Below are positions 11,447 through 15,419 of a stretch of DNA of 15,419 nt, in pieces. A program made the position numbers and the translations under genes. The stretch is from JAZOXB01 sp040096185 (GTDB lineage: Bacteria; Bacillota; Clostridia; Oscillospirales; Oscillospiraceae). Position 1 is the first letter of the stretch. Each line of letters opens with the position of its first letter. The stretch is taken from assembly GCF_040096185.1 (NCBI RefSeq), contig NZ_JBBMFF010000155.1, positions 1 to 15,419 of the forward strand, read 5' to 3'. The notes under the pieces were generated by a model. That model saw only the letters and a program-made list of their open reading frames with translations. It was not told the DNA's origin and did not search any database.

Positions 11447-13645
11447 TTGGAGCAGGAGCTGGTCAGCGGGACGATCGCCGCTGTGGTCTTTGAAAATCCG
11501 GAAAACGGCTATGCTGTCATCAAGCTGGACAGCGACGACGGCGGCCTGATCACGGTCGTCGGGACGATCCCCGCCCCGGCCGCCGGAGAGCGGCTCATCG
11601 TCACCGGAAAATGGACGGCGCACGCCACCTACGGCCGCCAGCTCGAGGCAGAGTTTCTGGAGCGGCTGCTTCCGGACTCCACGGCGGAGATCCGCGCCTA
11701 TCTCTCCTCCCGCGCCGTGCGGGGCGTTGGGCCGAAAACGGCCGAAAAGATCGTCGCCGCCTTCGGCACGGACAGTCTGAAAATTCTCGAGGCCGCGCCG
11801 GAGCGGCTGACGGAGATCGACGGCATCTCGCGCAAAAAGGCGCTGGAGATCGGCGCCTCGTTCCGGCAGCAGGTCGCCGTGCGGCGGCTCATCGAGTTTC
11901 TTGCGGGCTACCGCATCCCGGCGCAGGTCGCCGTGCGGCTGTACCGCGTCTACGGTGCGCAGTCGCTCGAGCGCGTGCAGGAGGACCCCTATCTGCTGGC
12001 GCAGCCGCAGTTCGGCGCAGGCTTCGGCGCAGCCGATCAGCTTGCGCTGGAGCTCGGCTTTGACGGCGACGACGCCCGCCGCGTCGAAGCGGGCGTTATT
12101 TTTGAGCTGCGCCACAATCTCACAAACGGACATACCTTTCTCCCGCAGGACAAGCTCGTTGCGGCAACGTCCCAGCTGCTGAGCCTCGAGGCGGAGCCCG
12201 TGATCGCGGCCGTCGACCGTCTGACGGAGCTGGGCCGCGTGGAGCACAGCACCATTGCCGGGATCGCAGCCGTTTATCTGCCGGAATATTACGAGGCGGA
12301 GACGGCCATTGCCGCCCGCATCCGTGCCATGGCCCAGCACCCGCCCGCGCCGCTGCCCGATGCGGAGCGCGTGCTGCAGGGCATCGAGGCCATTGCGGGC
12401 ATCACCTATGCCGAACGCCAGCGCGATGCCATCCGCATGGCAGCCGAGCGCCGCATCATGATCCTGACGGGCGGCCCCGGCACCGGCAAGACGACGGTGC
12501 TGTCCGGCATCCTCACCCTGTTTTCCAAGCTCGGCCGCAAAACGCTGCTGGCCGCGCCGACCGGGCGCGCCGCCAAGCGTCTGTCCGAGCTGACCGGCCG
12601 CGACGCCGCGACCGTCCATCGCCTGCTCGAGGCGCAGGTCTCGCCCGAAAACGGCGAGATGTTCTTCGCCCGCAATGAGGACGAGCCGCTGGAATGCGAC
12701 GCCGTCATCGTGGACGAGATGTCCATGGTCGACGTGCTGCTCATGCACAGTCTGCTCGAGGCGCTGCCGCAGGAGGCCTGCCTTGTGCTCGTCGGCGACC
12801 CGGACCAGCTGCCGAGCGTCGGCGCGGGCAGCCTGTTTTCCGACCTCATCCGCAGCGGCATCGTCCCGTCCGTCTGCCTGACGGAAATTTTCCGGCAGGC
12901 CCGGCAGAGCCTCATCGTCATGAACGCCCACGCCGTCAACCGCGGCGAGCTGCCCGTTCTGACCGCAAAGGACCGCGACTGCTTCTTCCTGCGCCGCCGC
13001 GCGCCCGCGCAGCTCGTGCAGACCGTCTGTGAGCTCTGCGCGCGCCGTCTGCCGCAGAATATGCATATCCCCGCCGGGGAAATTCAGGTCATCAGCCCCA
13101 CCCGCAAGGGCGAGACGGGGACGGCCAATCTGAACCGCGCCCTGCAGGCGGCGCTGAACCCGCCGCAGCCCGGCAGACACGAAAAGCTCAGCGGCGGCTC
13201 GTGCTTCCGCGAGGGCGACCGCGTCATGCAGATCCGCAATCACTACGATCTGCCGTGGAAGCGCGCCAACGGCTCGTCCGGCACGGGCGTGTTCAACGGC
13301 GACATCGGCACGATCGTCTCCATCGACCCGAAGGAGGACCAGATCCACGTCCTCTTTGACGACCGCGAGGTCGTCTATGAGCCCGAGATGCTCTCGGAGC
13401 TGGAGCTTGCCTACGCCATCACCGCGCACAAGAGCCAGGGCAGCGAATACCGCGCCGTGATCTTTGCCATCGGCGGCGGCTCACCGATGCTGCTGACGCG
13501 CGGCGTGCTCTACACGGCCATCACCCGTGCGCGGGAGCTGCTCCTCCTCGTCGGCAACGAGGAGCTCATCGCCCAGATGACGCAGAACAACCGCCGCAAC
13601 AAGCGCTACAGCGGTCTGCGCTTCCGGCTGCAGGGCGAAGCATGA
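11447..13645 (+). CDS. recD2: RecD2-type ATP-dependent DNA helicase
   Basis: This 732-residue protein is a RecD2 (RecD-like, stand-alone) 5'-3' superfamily 1 helicase for DNA repair in organisms where it does not form RecBCD. An N-terminal OB-like region (1-75) and helix-hairpin-helix motifs (about 90-140, including VRGVGPKTAEKI and IDGISRKKA) are followed by Walker A GGPGTGKTT (342-350), PTGRAAKRL (371-379), Walker B VDEMSM (422-427), GDPDQLPSVG (450-459), AHKSQGSEY (660-668) and LYTAITRAR (688-696). Length is typical. The start is a TTG at 11447 with GGGAG 9 nt upstream; the nearby ATG at 11431 is out of frame. The last codons overlap comFC by 4 nt. Confidence 0.95.
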   Translation: MEQELVSGTIAAVVFENPENGYAVIKLDSDDGGLITVVGTIPAPAAGERLIVTGKWTAHATYGRQLEAEFLERLLPDSTAEIRAYLSSRAVRGVGPKTAEKIVAAFGTDSLKILEAAPERLTEIDGISRKKALEIGASFRQQVAVRRLIEFLAGYRIPAQVAVRLYRVYGAQSLERVQEDPYLLAQPQFGAGFGAADQLALELGFDGDDARRVEAGVIFELRHNLTNGHTFLPQDKLVAATSQLLSLEAEPVIAAVDRLTELGRVEHSTIAGIAAVYLPEYYEAETAIAARIRAMAQHPPAPLPDAERVLQGIEAIAGITYAERQRDAIRMAAERRIMILTGGPGTGKTTVLSGILTLFSKLGRKTLLAAPTGRAAKRLSELTGRDAATVHRLLEAQVSPENGEMFFARNEDEPLECDAVIVDEMSMVDVLLMHSLLEALPQEACLVLVGDPDQLPSVGAGSLFSDLIRSGIVPSVCLTEIFRQARQSLIVMNAHAVNRGELPVLTAKDRDCFFLRRRAPAQLVQTVCELCARRLPQNMHIPAGEIQVISPTRKGETGTANLNRALQAALNPPQPGRHEKLSGGSCFREGDRVMQIRNHYDLPWKRANGSSGTGVFNGDIGTIVSIDPKEDQIHVLFDDREVVYEPEMLSELELAYAITAHKSQGSEYRAVIFAIGGGSPMLLTRGVLYTAITRARELLLLVGNEELIAQMTQNNRRNKRYSGLRFRLQGEA

Positions 13646-14310
13646 GGGCGCTGTTCTCTCAGCTGCTCGACCTGCTGTACCCGCCGAAGTGCGTGTTCTG
13701 CCGCCGCCTGCTGCGGCCGGAGGAGCACGACGTCTGCGCCCGCTGCGTGCACGAGCTCGAGCCGATCCCCGCCCCGCTGCGGCGCGGGCAGTTCTACACG
13801 GAGTGCTATGCCGTGTATCCCTATGAGGGCGTTGTGGCGGAATCGCTCCGCCGCTTCAAATTCTCCGGGCAGTCACAGTACGCCGCTGCCTACGGCCGCA
13901 TGCTCGCGCCCCTGCTCCGGACCGCTCCGTTTGAGATCCTGTCCTGGGTACCGGTCAGCGCGAAGCGCCGCCGCTCCCGCGGCTATGACCAGACGGAGCT
14001 GCTGGCGCACGCCGTGGCGAAGGAGCTGGAGCTTCCCTGCACGCAGACGCTGCAGAAAATTCGCCACAATCCCGCGCAGTCGTCCCAGCGGGACGCCGCC
14101 GCGCGGCGCGCCAATGTGCTCGGCGCTTACCGCGCCGTTTCTCCCGAACGCTTTGCAGGACGCAGTGTCCTGCTGATCGATGATATTCTGACCACGGGCG
14201 CAACGCTCTCGGAATGCAGCCGCGTGCTGCTCACGGCGGGCGCGTCCTCCGTGGTCTGCGCCGCTCTGGCCGCCACGCCGGAGCCGGGGCAGAAACCCGC
14301 AGACAGGTAG
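13642..14310 (+). CDS. comFC: ComF-family phosphoribosyltransferase-like protein
   Basis: The 222-residue protein has the ComFC layout: a zinc-knuckle-like pair CVFC and CARC (cysteines 17, 20, 32, 35) and a phosphoribosyltransferase domain with the PRPP loop VLLIDDILTTGAT at 176-188 and the RSRGYDQTELLA segment at 111-122. Family members support uptake or processing of DNA in natural transformation, and they are widely kept in bacteria not known to be competent, so competence should not be assumed. The ATG overlaps the recD2 stop (ATGA) and the ribosome binding site is weak, which suggests translational coupling. The stop codon lies 9 nt before the preferred mreB start. The pairing with a DNA helicase fits a role in DNA handling. 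Confidence 0.9.
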   Translation: MRALFSQLLDLLYPPKCVFCRRLLRPEEHDVCARCVHELEPIPAPLRRGQFYTECYAVYPYEGVVAESLRRFKFSGQSQYAAAYGRMLAPLLRTAPFEILSWVPVSAKRRRSRGYDQTELLAHAVAKELELPCTQTLQKIRHNPAQSSQRDAAARRANVLGAYRAVSPERFAGRSVLLIDDILTTGATLSECSRVLLTAGASSVVCAALAATPEPGQKPADR

Positions 14311-14319
14311 GTGCAAACT

Positions 14320-15351
14320 ATGTTATTCTTTTCCAGAGACCTTGGGATCGATCTCGGCACGTCCAACGTGCTGATCTATGCGGCCGGGCGCGGCATCGTG
14401 CTGCGCGAGCCGTCCGTCATCGCCCTCGATAAAAACAGCGGCAAGGTGCTGCAGGTCGGCGCGGCCGCGCGGAGCATGCTCGGGCGCACGCCCGGCAATG
14501 TCGTCGCCGTGCACCCGCTGCAGGACGGCGTCATCTCCGACTATGAGCTCACGGCCCGTATGCTGACGGAGATGCTCCGCCGCGTGCTCCGTCACGCCAT
14601 CGTCAAGCCGCGCATGATCGTCACGGTCCCCAGCGGCATCACGGAGGTCGAGGAGCGCGCCGTCATTCAGGCCGCCATGGAGGCAGGCGCCCGGCGCGTC
14701 TATCTCATCGAAGCTCCGCTGGCTGCTGCCCTCGGCGCGCAGCTCGATATCACCGCCCCCGAGGGCCGGATGGTCGTCGACATCGGCGGCGGCACGACGG
14801 ATATCGGCGTGCTGACCATGAACGGCATTGCGCAGTCCGCCTCGCTCAAGGTGGCGGGCGCGGCCTTCGACGAGGCCATCATCCGCCATCTGCGCCGCCG
14901 CTACGGCCTGCTCATCGGCACGACCGTTGCAGAGGAGATCAAGATGTCCATCGGCTGCGTCACGCCCCGGCCGGAGGCACTGACCATGACCGTCAAGGGC
15001 CGTGACCTCAAGAACGGCCTTGCCCGCGAGGCCACGCTGGCATCCGAGGAGCTCATGGAGGTCCTGCGCCGCCCCGCCCGTCAGATCATGGACAAGGTGC
15101 TCGATGTGCTCGAGAGCACCACGCCGGAGCTCGTGGCGGACATTGCGCGCAATGGCATCGTCCTGACGGGCGGCGGCAGCCAGCTCTTCGGCATGGACCG
15201 CCTGCTGTGCGAGCGCACGGAGATGACGTGCGTTGTTGCGGACGACGCGGATTCCTGCGCAGCCTACGGCTGCGGCAAGAGCCTGAGCTGGATGAACCAC
15301 ATGCAGGAGGGCACGATCAACCTCGCCCGCCGCCGCCTGCTGAAGGAGTGA
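14320..15351 (+). CDS. mreB: MreB/Mbl actin-like cell-shape protein
   Basis: The 343-residue protein is a bacterial actin that polymerises on the inner membrane and guides elongasome cell-wall synthesis. It shows phosphate-1 DLGTSN at 11-16, phosphate-2 DIGGGTTDIGVL at 154-165, and the adenosine motif VLTGGGSQLFGMDRLL near the C-terminus; MLFFSRD at the start could be a short membrane-binding segment. The motif DKNSGKVLQVG and GRTPGNVVAVHP are very like B. subtilis Mbl, so Mbl or MreBH is an equally fair name. I place the start at ATG 14320 rather than GTG 14311, because the AGG of TAGGTG lies 8 nt before the ATG. No mreC or mreD follows within the window. It is probably co-transcribed with comFC. 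Confidence 0.95.
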   Translation: MLFFSRDLGIDLGTSNVLIYAAGRGIVLREPSVIALDKNSGKVLQVGAAARSMLGRTPGNVVAVHPLQDGVISDYELTARMLTEMLRRVLRHAIVKPRMIVTVPSGITEVEERAVIQAAMEAGARRVYLIEAPLAAALGAQLDITAPEGRMVVDIGGGTTDIGVLTMNGIAQSASLKVAGAAFDEAIIRHLRRRYGLLIGTTVAEEIKMSIGCVTPRPEALTMTVKGRDLKNGLAREATLASEELMEVLRRPARQIMDKVLDVLESTTPELVADIARNGIVLTGGGSQLFGMDRLLCERTEMTCVVADDADSCAAYGCGKSLSWMNHMQEGTINLARRRLLKE

Positions 15352-15364
15352 GTTCCTGTTTGAC

Positions 15365-15379
15365 AAGCCTTTCAGGCTT
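15365..15379 (+). other. Small hairpin after mreB
   Basis: AAGCCT (15365-15370) pairs with AGGCTT (15374-15379) around a 3-nt loop, 13 nt after the mreB stop codon. No T tract follows it, so it is at best a weak part of a terminator. Confidence 0.35.
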
Positions 15380-15396
15380 AAGAAGATCCCACTTTT

Positions 15397-15418
15397 TTCG
15401 CCGCCTGCGGGCGGCGAA
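15397..15418. other. GC-rich hairpin at the right window edge
   Basis: TTCGCCGCC (15397-15405) pairs perfectly with GGCGGCGAA (15410-15418) around a 4-nt loop. A run of six T lies immediately before it on the plus strand. The window ends one base later, so whether a T tract follows, making it the mreB terminator, cannot be seen. Confidence 0.45.
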
Positions 15419-15419
15419 C

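Noticed and set aside
10883..13429. 848-residue open frame antisense to recD2
   Set aside because: The opposite strand encodes a full RecD2 with all helicase motifs; the antisense frame shows low-complexity, arginine- and alanine-rich sequence and no ribosome binding site of note.

Overview
The window is a GC-rich stretch from a Firmicutes (Clostridia) chromosome. The best guess is a gut-type Oscillospiraceae relative. This is inferred from the gene set (RecD2, ComFC, MreB/Mbl, a ClpC-type unfoldase, a UPF0291/DUF896 protein, a COG4880-like propeller lipoprotein, the TrmN6-RsmI pair), the strong AGGAGG-type ribosome binding sites and the sigma-A promoters. Codon use looks even across the window, and I see no insertion sequence, phage gene, CRISPR array, tRNA or rRNA. 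No gene-free stretch exceeds 300 bases.

Left part, minus strand (1-2640): a 2x[4Fe-4S] ferredoxin of 56 residues has its own promoter and a strong terminator. A heptamer repeat follows, then a tightly packed trmN6 - rsmI - ybaK cluster for tRNA and rRNA methylation and tRNA editing (4-nt overlap, then a 7-nt gap). The cluster ends in a block of inverted repeats that includes a terminator-like hairpin.

Centre left (2641-5250): a plus-strand ClpC-type double-AAA unfoldase stands alone with its own promoter and terminator. Its start is best placed at a TTG codon, because the likely promoter sits on top of the upstream ATG. Its middle domain and the second half of its N-domain are shortened, while the ClpP-docking tripeptide is present. 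Convergent to it are a DUF896 protein and, upstream of that, a beta-propeller lipoprotein, both on the minus strand.

Centre (6979-10914): a back-to-back promoter pair serves the lipoprotein on one side and a three-gene overlapping operon on the other. That operon encodes a BaiN/HI0933-type flavoprotein, a COG2509-type FAD-dependent dehydrogenase and a CPBP membrane protease.

Right part (10915-15419): a further likely promoter and a leader of about 107 nt precede a small unknown membrane-anchored protein. RecD2 helicase, ComFC and an MreB/Mbl actin homologue follow on the same strand. The window ends about 70 bases after mreB in hairpin-rich sequence.

I did not find a clearly new multi-gene system. 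The items most worth a second look are the trimmed ClpC-type protein, the two-flavoprotein/protease operon, the small protein ahead of recD2, and the inverted-repeat block at the left end.
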